Assembly: GCF_034190915.1 (NCBI RefSeq)
Contig: NW_026947484.1
Location: forward strand, 140,590,982 to 140,654,981
DNA length: 64,000 nucleotides
Direction: 5' to 3'
Source: Cavia porcellus
Lineage: Eukaryota > Chordata > Mammalia > Rodentia > Caviidae
In this document: in pieces, positions 36,822-46,664 of the stretch
Position numbering within the stretch: the first letter of the stretch is position 1
How the letters are laid out: every line of letters starts with the position of its first letter
Made by a program: the position numbers and the translations under genes
Notes under the pieces: generated by a model
What the model was told of the DNA's origin: nothing
Seen by the model: only the letters and a program-made list of their open reading frames with translations
Database searches by the model: none

Positions 36822-36917
36822 TTATTTATTTATTTATTTTTGTGGTGCTGGGGATTGAACTCACGACCATGCGCTTGCCAGGCAGGCGCTTATGCCATTG
36901 AACCAAATCCCTGGCCC
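36822..36917 (-). repeat. ID-type SINE in the mariner remnant
   Basis: A TTTA-rich stretch, then GGGGATTGAACTCACGACCA ... CCAAATCCCTGGCCCC; reverse-complement ID element. Confidence 0.85.
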
Positions 36918-36933
36918 CAAAATCTAATTGTTA

Positions 36934-36938
<5 letters not shown>

Positions 36939-36972
<34 letters not shown>

Positions 36973-37043
36973 GTGTTGGGGATCAAACTCATGACTACAT
37001 GCTTGCAAGGCAAGTGCTTATGCCGCTGAGCTAAATCCTCAGT
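36939..37043 (-). repeat. ID-type SINE next to another ID copy
   Basis: A ~33-base T run followed by GGTGTTGGGGATCAAACTCA ... GAGCTAAATCCTCAGTC. The two copies lie in tandem, same orientation, inside one imperfect target duplication. Confidence 0.85.
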
Positions 37044-37654
37044 CTCTTGTCCTGTTATTCTTATCACTTTCTGAAGCAGTTCTGGATGTCCTTTTGGATC
37101 AAGTGTATGCTGTTGCCAAGTGTCATCCAACAGAAATGCAGGCCTATAGAAACATTACTGTGTGTCTTTATCCATCTTCTTCACAGAATCTGGCAATATG
37201 TGTCTTCTAGATCTTTTCTCAAGTCAAAATGATTGTGAAAGTAGATGTTTTGAATTGATTCAGGATGTTGAAGTAGACACTGTCATGGAAGTCTGCACAT
37301 TAATGGCAGAAGACTTTCAGACTGGCTTTAGAAACTGTCAAGAACAATGGATAAGTGTGTTCAAAGGAAGGAGAGAGTTGAAAGAAATGCATCTTTTACT
37401 CCAATAAATTTGTAAAACTCTAAACATTCACTGTATTTTTACCATTCCTTGTATTAAGGAATTTATAAATTCTGTGCAAAAATAAAATGCATAAACCTAA
37501 CGGGCCACTGATTGCCATCCTCCAGCTGCTTCCATTCTTTCTTGGTGTCCATTAAGATCAGTATGTTGCTGTGATCTGGATGGTCAGTTGTTTTCTAATG
37601 TAGCTCTAAATTTGTAGGCTCTTTCTACCTAGGGAGTCAAGAAAACTTAGGATG

Positions 37655-37785
37655 GGACTGGTGACACATATTTATAATGCCAGTAATCTTGGAGGCTGAG
37701 GCAGAAGGGTCATTGTTGAGTCTGAGGCCAGCCTGCGCTGCCTAGTGAGTTCAGTGACAGCCTCAACTACATAGTGAAACAAATT
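37655..37785 (+). repeat. B1-like (7SL-derived) SINE
   Basis: GGGACTGGTGACACATATTT, GGAGGCTGAGGCAGAAGGGT and GAGGCCAGCCTGCGCTGCCT follow the B1 order. Confidence 0.8.
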
Positions 37786-38644
37786 TTTTTTCAAAACACT
37801 AATAAAATTACAAAATGTGACTTTTTCTCAGTGAAGGTATCCACAGAGTTGCAGGGAAAATCCAGCAGTTGTTTCAATTATCAGTGTTATCCCTTTCTAC
37901 AGAATGGTGGAAGCTTCATTTCAAAGCTTTTACATGAAACCAAACCTAGCGGGTGAAAACAGGACAAATTATGTACTTGCAAAGAAAAATCTAGAGGAAT
38001 GCTTGCATTGTGTCTTTCCTTTTTTGCCCCTCTAGATTTTCTCTCCAGTGTAAGATAAGCAAATTTTATTAGTATGTAATTTTACTCTAGTTGGCTTAAA
38101 ATTGACGTAGGACAATAGAATTAGGGAGGGAAACATATTAATCAAACAGGACCCTCCTACTCACAAATCAGCAGACACTCAAGCTGTTGCATTATGTCTT
38201 GTTTGGAATGCAATGTAAATAACATTGCACGCAGTGGAGCATATTTCCTAAAATAGCAAACATTCCACTGTTACCAAGTAGAGAGCTGACGTGAAGGTTA
38301 AGGCAAAAATGTGCTTTAAACGCTCAAGGCAGAGACTGAAAAGCTGGAAGGGATTTAGCAGCTCAGACAGCTCAAAGACAACTTCATACAAAGAACAAAA
38401 TTTTAGAGCAGCTTTTAGTTTCCTTAGCCTTGTGAACGTTGAAGCCAGAGACTCAGACATAACCGTCACTAGTAATATGTCTTAGACTATAGCCTTTATC
38501 AGCTAAGGCATTCATATCTTTGACTCTTTTGAACTACAAAAGAGAAGAAAAATTAAACAGCTTATTTATAGCTTAGTTGTATTCAATGAGTACTTATAAT
38601 ACTTAAGGTATTGTTAGTTAAAGGAATTGGAACACAAAGATATG

Positions 38645-38765
38645 TTTGTCAACATTCATTGCTGTGACCAAAAAAAAAAAAAAAAAAAAAAAAAGACTCA
38701 AAAGAGGAAAGGTTAATGTTAGCTCATAGTTTTAGACATTTTTGGCAATGGATGGATGATTCCAT
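38645..38765 (+). repeat. Interspersed repeat, fourth copy, with internal poly-A
   Basis: CAACATTCATTGCTGTGACC then an A24 run, then GAGGAAAGGTTAATGTTAGC; the same family as 32270. Confidence 0.5.
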
Positions 38766-38857
38766 TACTGTGGCATCTCTTGGTGGAGTTACCAGTATGA
38801 TGTTTTTTCCGACCTTTCTTCAGATTAAGGTCTTGTTATATCAGGTGTTATGGTCTA

Positions 38858-39060
38858 GATATGGTTTGAATGTACTCCCTGAGGGTTAATGTGTTGGAAA
38901 CTTAGTCCCTACCTGATGTGCAGCTGGGAGGTGGTAGAAAATTTAAGAGGTGGGGAGGTTCTTAGGTCATTGGGGAAACTTCCCAGGAGAGATCTCTTAA
39001 GGTAGCTTTCAGGGGACCCCTGAGCTCTCACAAGAGCAAGTTGTTAGAAGAGTGAGCTTG
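38858..39060 (+). repeat. MaLR-like LTR fragment
   Basis: GTCTAGATATGGTTTGAATG, TGTGTTGGAAACTTAGTCCC, AAGAGGTGGGGAGGTTCTTA and TCACAAGAGCAAGTTGTTAG follow the order of mammalian MaLR-type LTRs. The exact subfamily is not assigned. Confidence 0.5.
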
Positions 39061-39069
39061 ACTCCTAAT

Positions 39070-41577
39070 CAGTGGTCTTCAACCTTCTTGGCACCAGAAA
39101 TAGGTTTCTTAGAGACAAATTTTCTGCACCAGGAAAGAGACAATGGTTTAAAATGATTCAAGTACCCTATAGTTATTGTGTACTTTATATTACATTGCAT
39201 TATACAATGAAACAACACTCCATAATGCAGAATCAGTGGGAACACTGAGCTTGTTTTCCTGCAATTACATGGTCCTATTTAGGAAGTGATGGGGATAGTG
39301 ACACCTGAAGTGTGTTGCTTATGTCTGGTCTACTCCATAATCTTGTTTTGGTTGCTAACACTGCAAAAACCCCTGCTTCACAATTAGAATGCTTGCAGTG
39401 GCAGTAGGCTTTTCAGTGCTTTTGTGGTAATGTGTTCTGCCTTAATTTCAATCCAGAATATATGGATATTTGTAGGGCCACAGTATTTGTGATCTAAGCA
39501 ATTGATCATCTTCTAGTACAAAGTTGATTCGCTTGGTTTATTTATAAATGGGTTGCAGGTTCATTCCTTCTCAATTCAGGTGTCATTCACTTGTGGTTTG
39601 GATGGAATGCTCAAACTCTTTGAAAGCTGAGACAGGTGACCATGCACTACCTAGGAGAAGGGAGACCTCACTCATTTTAAAATCTCTGCAAATATCTGAA
39701 ACATAACAAAAATCCAAAATGTTTGCTCATCTCTCCTGTAATTCTATTTAGCCTTGAGTAGAGCCTCTTTTTCTGCTGACTTGAACACAGTTGTTCTTCC
39801 CTGAAGTGACAGACTAAATTTATTAAGCAGGTTGAATTTGTCACACAAATAAGCAAGTTTTGCAATCCATTTTGACCATCAAAATGTGTTGCTGCTGTTT
39901 TTCTAAAAGAAATCTCTGGAGCAATTCACATAACTCAAGAACTCTGGAGATACATTTTGTACATGTACCAGTTCCCCCAATAAATATAATTGTTATGTAC
40001 TAATAAAGTAAAACAAAAAACCCTCTGATAAGGGCTTTACCTTTAGAAAGCCATCTCACTCTGTACATAAAAGACATGTGTGCTCTGCTCCTATCTTACC
40101 ACAAACGTGTGAACAGATAAAAGCTAAGGGCATGTACTTTAATGTGGTTAAATTTAATCACATTCTGCAAAACATAAGTCCCGGTGATATTTTTCAGCTA
40201 GCCAGCATTTCTCTATGGAAGTGTGTAGACTCACATTCAGGAGTAACCTCTTTGAACTGAGCAGTGACACTATCCAGGAAGCTATCCAGTCATGACAGCT
40301 TCTCTGCCAGTGTATATACCAATACAATATGATCACTTCAGTTTTCCTAATATGTAATCATTCAAAGACTTGAATAATTCTGCAGCTGTGGAATTGGGTG
40401 GCAACAAAAGTGCATATATATCCCCATGCACATCCTTCTGAAACATACAAAAACAAGCATCCTTGACCTGTTGTCAATGTCAGTAGATTCATCAACTGTG
40501 GATTGCATACCATAGCAACTTATTAATCCTAACAATTGTGCCTCAATATCCTCTGTTTTTTCATCAATTTATCTAGTTATGGTACTAACTGAAAGAGGGA
40601 CACGTGTCACTTTTTAAAATGCAGCCTCTCCTAAAAGTTCACAACAAATATGTTTAGTACCAGGTAGGGTCAACTCTGCACCAATAATGTGCTTAGCTGT
40701 CAAAAATAGTACCCTCAGTGCAAACACATTGATGGCCTTTTGCTTGCTTGTGTTCACATTTTTCTTTTGACAAACTACAAAGGCATGTTTTTCAATGCAG
40801 GGTGTTTGGTATCGATGTTGTGAAGCAGTTTTGAAGGTACAGTGGCTTCATCGTACAGCAGATCACCATATAGTATACCAAGTGTGCCTGGAGAATATTA
40901 ACCACTTGTTGCAATGAACCCATAATTTAAGTAGGGTTCTTGATACTTTCTTTCCAGTGCAGCCTTATTTTTATTGGCAGTCAGTGGTATGTTGTCTCAT
41001 CAGGGGGTCTTTTCTCTTTTTCAAAGAATATAACCAGCGATGTTTGTTTTTACTCATTTTGTCAAAGATTAGCTTGTGGGCTCACCACAAGTGGGAGACT
41101 AGTGTGCAGTGTGGGAAAGGGTCATCGGTGGAAGTGATGAAATGAGTGGACTGCACATGGACTAAAATAAATGTCTGTTTTTAATTTAAAGCCTGCCAGC
41201 AGATGCAGCTTGTCACTTGCCACTCAATAATGGGGTTCTGATATGAGTCTGCAAGCAACTGATTCATTATGGTCTCTGAGCAGTCAAACCTCTCTGCTAC
41301 TGTTAATCTGTATTTGCAGCTGCCTCAGCTCCAGTCAAATCATCAAGCATTAGATTCGCATAAGGACTGTGTGATACAGATCCACTGCATGCAGTTTAGA
41401 GTTCACACTCCTGTACGAATCTAAAGCCTCCACTGATCTGACAGGAGGCAGAGCTCAGGCGGAAATACAGCTGTTAATAGACCTACAGGTTTGCTTACCT
41501 ACCTATTGCTTACTTCCTGCTGTGTGGCCCTGTTCCTAGCAGGTACTGGTCCATGATCCAAAGGATGGGGACCCCTC
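39070..41577 (-). mobile_element. hAT DNA transposon, ~2.5 kb, both ends present
   Basis: Left end CAGTGGTCTTCAACC and right end GGATGGGGACCCCTC are imperfect inverted termini of the hAT type (CAGNGGTCCCCAACC consensus). The right ~250 bp (41330-41577) has the family's subterminal CCTCAGCTCC/ATTAGATTCGCATAAGG and TAGACC/TGTTCCTAGCAGG pattern. The interior carries transposase relics on the minus strand. The flanking 8-mers (CTCCTAAT and TACCCTAA) are not a clean duplication, as expected for an old insertion. Confidence 0.7.
39650..41200 (-). pseudogene. hAT transposase remnant
   Basis: With frameshifts allowed, the minus strand near 39865-39720 reads LAYLCDKFNLLNKFSLSLQG followed by RTTVFKSAEKEALL, the C-terminal helical region shared by Charlie/Buster-type transposases and their domesticated relatives (FAM200, ZBED5, SCAND3-like). 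Many stops and shifts exclude function. The N-terminal BED finger was not recognised. Confidence 0.65.
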
Positions 41578-41689
41578 TACCCTAAATCACTCTTCTGGTT
41601 CTGTATTTTTGCATGGGCTCTTTTGCTTGCCGTGATGCATTTGCTAGGTTCCCACCAAAGGCCAAAACAAAGTATCCATTTAATCTTGG

Positions 41690-41845
41690 CTTTTCAGTCT
41701 CCAAACTTTTTGAGATGGGGTCTTGCTATGCACTTCAGGCTGGTCACTTTGTAGCCCAGGCTGGTCTTGAACTTGCAGCAATCCTGCCTCAGCCTCCTGA
41801 GTGCTGGGATTACAGGCAAGTGCCACCATGCCTGGCTAATTCGCT
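41690..41845 (-). repeat. B1/Alu-like SINE
   Basis: TTTTTGAGATGGGGTCTTGC ... GTAGCCCAGGCTGGTCTTGA ... GTGCTGGGATTACAGGC in reverse complement; a 7SL-derived monomer with a short duplicated segment (GCTGGTCACTTTGTAG). Confidence 0.85.
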
Positions 41846-42450
41846 TTACCTTACAAAGTTTGCCTCAGATTTTTCATTTTAGTAACAGGAAACAGACTGA
41901 TATGTGAGACTAAGGGTTTTGGATTTCTTACAGGTAAGAAACAATGATAGATTGTTACTATGAATGTTCTGGAAATACTGTGCAAATTGATTAGAGCTAT
42001 GACTTCTAGGGTTGTATGATATAGTTCAGATGTGAGGTTCTAAGAATCTGAAATAGAAAGTGTAGTAAAAATGTGAAACAAGAAATATATGCAAGAGATG
42101 TTTGAAAAAAGGATTAAGAACTAAGTTAAGCATTTTACTTGATAAAGAGGAATTCTGAAGAATTAAATGCAACAACCTGAAGTCAAGTTCTCTTAATTAT
42201 AAGTCCACCAATAATACCTAGTCATATCAGGAAATAGTATGCCTGACCTTATCTATTCTAATTTCTCTCTGGCTGTTGACAATGTTAAAAGATTCCATTC
42301 ATTATTGAAACTTTTCTTCTATTACCTGTACTCTGACTTTAAGAAAATGACAGTAGTTTTCTCAGTTACCTGGTCTTAGCATGTCCTGAACTAAAATGTT
42401 TTGACTGAGATTTTCTTGAATATAGCTTAGAACACTTCTAGTTCCGTGGT
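41846..42450. other. Unique intronic sequence
   Basis: Nothing recognised. Confidence 0.35.
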
Positions 42451-42625
42451 TTTCAGAGTCTGGTTCCCAGATAGCTGCATTAGCAAGATCTAATAGTTTG
42501 CAAGGAATGCAAATTGCGGGTCCCTCCCCAGACATACTTACTGAATCAGACTCTAAGGAGGCCCCACAATCTGGTTTTACAAACCCTCCAGCTGATACTG
42601 ATCCTTCCTAAATTTGAAAACTGAT
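42451..42625 (+). repeat. MER5A-like hAT MITE
   Basis: GTGGTTTTCAGAGTCTGGTT, GGAATGCAAATTGCGGGTCC, ACTGAATCAGACTCTAAGGA, CTCCAGCTGATACTGATCC follow the MER5A order. Confidence 0.8.
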
Positions 42626-43094
42626 CCATGCTAAAGTTGGCTCATAGTGTAGATTAGGAATTTAAGGGCCATATATAAGTGACTACTAGGATATATAACA
42701 AGTTTCTGTAAATATTTATCAATCCATTTTGAGGGCAAGATGATATAACTTGTTTAATTCACAATAGTTTATCATAATATGAAACCTGTTCTCAAATTTT
42801 CCTTTAGTATGTGCCTTTAATAAGTTTTGGAAGTAATGACCCCATATTAAATCATCATAAAAGCCTTCAAGTCTTAACATACCTTGCTTCAATCATAAAT
42901 GCATGCTATGCACATACATATGAGTGTTTTCCAAAGCTCATATGAGTAGGAACTGACAAGTTTGAAATTTGCAATTGGGCCTTTTACAAACTTTCTTCTA
43001 AGTTATATTTTATCCTCAATGTCTAAAGCTATTCTTTTCATGAAGTAGAGATGACTTCAGTGAAGAAATCCCTCATTTTAAAAACGTTTGGGCA

Positions 43095-43248
43095 ATGCTG
43101 GGCATGGTGGCACATGCCTGTGATTCCAGCCCTTGGGAGGCTGAAACAAAAGGATTGTGCCTTGAGTTTAAGGCCATCTTGGACTACCCTGGGAGTTCAA
43201 GGCTAGCCTGAATCACAACGCAAGACTGGCTCAAAAACCAAACCAAAA
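43095..43248 (+). repeat. B1-like SINE
   Basis: AATGCTGGGCATGGTGGCAC, CTTGGGAGGCTGAAACAAAA and GGCTAGCCTGAATCAC follow the B1 order, with an A-rich end. Confidence 0.85.
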
Positions 43249-44689
43249 GTTTTAGGTAATACATTTTAAGACTATTAGATGCTAAGTATTATTTAGGGTT
43301 TGCATTTGAAAGGCAGTTTGTTTCACTAGAGTGCTCAATTAAAGTCTTAATTTAGCAGTTTTGTGGGCCTTTTGAGTACCTGCTGTCCTGTGGGACAAGA
43401 TTGGGGATAGCAGGACAGTGTCCCAGGTGGCAGTTTGTCTATGCACCAGTCACTGTGAGTCCAAAAATTCCTTGTTTTTCTAGACATCACTAGAGTCCAA
43501 AGATTGTTGTTTTTTCAAACTTTGAGGCTCACAACCTGGAGTCAAAAATGCAGCTGTAATTTTAAATGGAACTTTTATTTTACATTCTTGCTTTTGTGTC
43601 AATATGCACATTTAGATGAAATTACATATGCTAAGTTCTGTTACCCATTAAACCCAACGCTCTGACTGTCCTCATCCAATGCGGAGCTACTATTTTGTTT
43701 GGTGATTACAATACGTTATGTGTACAGGGCCCTACGTTTTAAAATTACTTTTAAAAAATTCCATTATAATGCTAAGATAAGAACAACAGCTATTACTTAG
43801 TTGCCTAAACATTGTTAAAGCATTTCTTCCCAGTCATCTCATTTAGTCCTCAATAAGAAGTCCGGAATTTATTATGAGCTCTCAATAATGGCATTTGGAT
43901 GTCTCTAGGCCTAGGAATATGGGCTGTGTTCTCGGGATAAGGTTCAGAAATACTTAAAACTATTATTGCCCTTATTTTCTAAGGCTAACTTGGTGAAATT
44001 TAGCATTATTGTAAACGGAACTTGGTTCTGTTGGGACTTGCGGGATTGCTGAAGTCATGTTCCTCCTATCTGGTATCTGCATGCCTCTCGTGTCGGGAAA
44101 ATAATTCCTTATCAAAAATGATCTGCAATACCTACATTCTACCTAGCCCAAATTCTTGCTTGTTTCCTCTTTGTGTGGATTCTAAATTTTTAACCCAAGG
44201 GAGGGAGAATTTAACACTCAGTAAAGTGTTAAGAAGGGTGTGAACTACAACCAGTGCAGCGCTCAGCTCTAATTCTGAGAGTACACCCCCAGCCCCGACT
44301 CTTGCTCAATGAAGCTTGAGTGTTTTGTGTGTTTGTCTACTGTTAGCTCCAAAAATACTGCATTTCTACTTAAGCCTCAGAGAATTTGGTGACTGTCATC
44401 TGCACCCAGGTGACTCCATTCTTCTTCTATTATCTTAAAAATCTTGATTAGCCAGATGCATTCTCATGGTATTTGCTGGACTCGTACTTGGAAGGTTGTG
44501 CCTTTCGTTGACCCCCCCCCCCTTAAAACAGGGCAATGCGCAGAGGGGTGCTAATCTTACACTCTTCCCCTGACCCTAAGGGGGCACACTGATTCTTCTC
44601 TTCCTTGGAAACGTTCAGCGTTGGTGCGAAGGGTTGAACTGTCCTCCTGAAACCCGCCTTACCTGGCCTCAGAGTTTACCACCCTTCCC
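43249..44689. other. Intron upstream of the alternative promoter
   Basis: A MIR-like piece at ~43790-43880 and a C10 run at 44513-44522. GC content rises from ~44500 toward the promoter. No exon recognised. Confidence 0.4.
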
Positions 44690-45527
44690 CACCTTCTTCA
44701 GCGGCCTCTGGCCTGCGGACCAGGACGCCGGACTGTAAGGCGAGAGGAGGTGGGGCTGCGGCGGGAGGAGGCGCGCGCGGCCGCGCCTAGTGGCGCTGCC
44801 AAGGCCGCCGTGGCCAGAGTACGTGGCACCGCTCAAAGCCAGAGGGGGATGACATCGGCTGTGGCTTCTTCACCGGGAGCCTCGGGACCTCAGGCGGAGG
44901 CCACGCGATCTTAGATAGGACCGATGCCCAGTTCTGTGAGACCTCAGCTGACGAAAGTGTTCAGACCCTAAGCCCCCGTCCCGCTCTCTACTTCGCACCC
45001 ACTCGGCGCCCAAGTTGCAGGCCGAATCTGCGTCCCGCCGCCCGCAGCCGGGACGGGTTTGCGACAGCGGATTGGCTCGCAGCCCGCATGCGCAGAGCGG
45101 AAGCCGCGGGCGGACTACAGCTCCCAGAGGAGCCTCCCAGGCGGCGGGCGCCCGGCCGCTGGCGCCATCTTGAAATCTGATGCTCTGCCTGCCAGCTTTG
45201 CGTCAGCGTCGGTCGGCCGTGGCACTCCGAAGAACCCCGCCAGCTTCCCGGGGAAGGCTCTAAGGACGCGACTGCTGAGGGGAAAGACAGCTGTGAGAGC
45301 CATGGCAGGGTCGGAGCTAGGCTCGCGCCGCAGTCCCTCAGCATCCTCCTGAGGCGACTCGGCGCCTGCCTCCAGCCCGAGGGGCGGGGCTGACACCGTG
45401 GTACCCGGCGGCGCGTGGTGCCGGGTGCCCTGCAGGGCGCGGAGCCCTCCGGGCTGTGTCGACCGCTGGGGACCGCCAGAGCCAGTGCACTGTCACCCGG
45501 CGGTCTCGGCAGCCGCTGCAAGCAAAG
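44690..45527 (+). promoter_or_regulatory. PDE4DIP: CpG-rich alternative promoter and 5' leader
   Basis: CpG dinucleotides are dense here and sparse in the flanking kilobases. A compact set of motifs lies just before the alternative exon: inverted CCAAT (45071-45075), NRF1-like CGCATGCGCA (45085-45094), ETS-like GCGGAAG (45097-45103), ZNF143-like ACTACAGCTCCCAG (45114-45127), YY1-like GCCATCTTG (45164-45172) and a GC box (45381-45390). No TATA box is evident. This combination is typical of broadly active, TATA-less promoters (established knowledge). Transcription most likely starts near the YY1 site or within the next ~200 bases (inference). A minus-strand ORF through the region is a by-product of base composition. 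Confidence 0.85.
45302..45352 (+). CDS. Possible upstream ORF in the alternative 5' leader
   Basis: An ATG in a near-perfect Kozak context (GCCATGG) opens a 16-codon frame, MAGSELGSRRSPSASS, closed by TGA 175 bases before the main ATG. If transcription begins at the YY1-like site, ribosomes would meet this start before the main one. Its peptide sequence has no recognised function; any role would be control of translation. Whether it lies in the mature leader depends on the unknown start site. Confidence 0.35.
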   Translation: MAGSELGSRRSPSASS

Positions 45528-46643
45528 ATGAAGGAGATTTGCAGAATCTGTGCCCGGGAGCTGTGTGGAAACCAGCGGCGCTGGATCTTCCACACGGCGT
45601 CCAAGCTCAACCTCCAGGTTCTGCTTTCGCACGTCCTGGGCAAAGATGTACCTCGCGATGGCAAAGCCGAATTTGCCTGCAGCAAGTGTGCATTCATGCT
45701 CGATCGGATCTATCGTTTTGACACCGTTATCGCCCGCATCGAAGCCCTTTCCATTGAGCGCTTGCAGAAACTGCTGTTGGAGAAGGATCGCCTCAAGTTT
45801 TGCATTGCCAGCATGTATCGCAAAAATAACGATGACTCTGGCTCGGAGACCAAGGCCGGGAGTGGGACGGTTGACATTTCCGGGTTACCCGACGTGAGAT
45901 ACTCTGCACTGCTCCAGGAAGACTTTGCCTATTCGGGGTTTGAGTGCTGGGTGGAAAGTGAAGATCAGATTCAGGAGCCGCATAGCTGCCATGCTGCAGA
46001 AGGCCCTGGTAGCCGACCCAGGAGATGCCGAGGGTGTGCAGCTTTGCGGGTCGCAGATTCTGACTATGAAGCAATTTGTAAGGTGCCTCGAAAAGTAGCC
46101 AGAAGTATTTCCTGTGGCCCTTCTAGCAGGTGGTCTACCAGCATTTGCACAGAAGAGGCGGCTTTGTCCGAGATTGGGCCACCGGATTTATCGAGCACGA
46201 AGATGCCCCCAGATGGAGAAAGCATGGAAGAAGGAACCCCGGGGTCCTCTGTGGAATCTTTGGATGCAAGTACCCAGGCTAGTCCCCCTCAAGCCAAGGA
46301 GGAGGAAATTGAGAGAAATGCAAAAGAACTTGTAAAGTGTGACTTTTGTTCCGATGAACAGGCTCCACAGCATATGTGTAATCATAAACTGGAGTTAGCG
46401 CTTAACGTGATTAAAGGTCTTGATTATAAGCCTGTTCAGAGCCCCCGAGGGAGCAGGCTTCCCATTCCAGTGAAATCCAGCCCATCTGGAACCAAGCCTG
46501 GCCTCAGTATGACGGACGGAGTTTGTCCCAGTTTCCTTAACAGGCCTTTGAACAAGACACCTGTGAATTATCCCTTGGAGATTTCCGACCTCCAGGAGCT
46601 GTGGGATGATCTCTGTGAAGAGTATTTGCCACTTCGGCTGCAG
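45528..46643 (+). CDS. PDE4DIP: PDE4DIP alternative first coding exon with ZAD-like domain
   Basis: The ATG (context aagATGa) starts MKEICRICARELCGNQRRWI; 372 residues are encoded before a CAG|GTATATG donor. Cys5, Cys8, Cys51 and Cys54 form a C-x2-C ... C-x2-C arrangement like the zinc-finger-associated (ZAD) fold known at the N-terminus of this myomegalin isoform. A second Cys/His cluster lies at C271, C274, H282, C284 and H286. A basic, proline-containing segment, SRLPIP (309-314), resembles an SxIP-type EB1-binding site; short and EB1-binding myomegalin isoforms have been described (family knowledge). The middle is Ser/Pro/Glu rich and probably disordered. I chose this ATG because the longer open frame upstream begins only with GTG. 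The exon joins in phase 0 to 54497. Without splicing the frame ends six residues later at 46664. Confidence 0.93.
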
Positions 46644-46664
46644 GTATATGATGTGCTCTTCTGA

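Larger units (their letters stand above)
36746..37430. mobile_element. Tc1/mariner remnant with opposed arms, containing two SINEs
   Basis: The minus strand from ~37130 to 36750 reads as a mariner transposase C-terminus (DIQNCFRK, then DKCV-like TSVFKMKGSIL). The plus strand at ~37300-37400 reads EDFQTGFRNCQEQWISVFKG, the same C-terminal region. So two 3' ends point outward. SINEs at 36822-37045 interrupt the left arm, bounded by CTTGTCCTATTATTCT (36790) and CTTGTCCTGTTATTCT (~37047). Confidence 0.6.

Noticed and set aside
45456..45527. Longer open frame upstream of the alternative-exon ATG (24 extra codons)
   Set aside because: It begins with GTG, not ATG, and the known isoform starts with the Met-Lys-Glu-Ile-Cys segment at 45528.
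44988..45632. 214-codon minus-strand open frame over the CpG island
   Set aside because: Composition is Ala/Arg/Pro/Ser from GC-rich DNA, there is no recognisable domain, and it is antisense to the promoter and first exon. An antisense transcript is possible, but no protein is supported.
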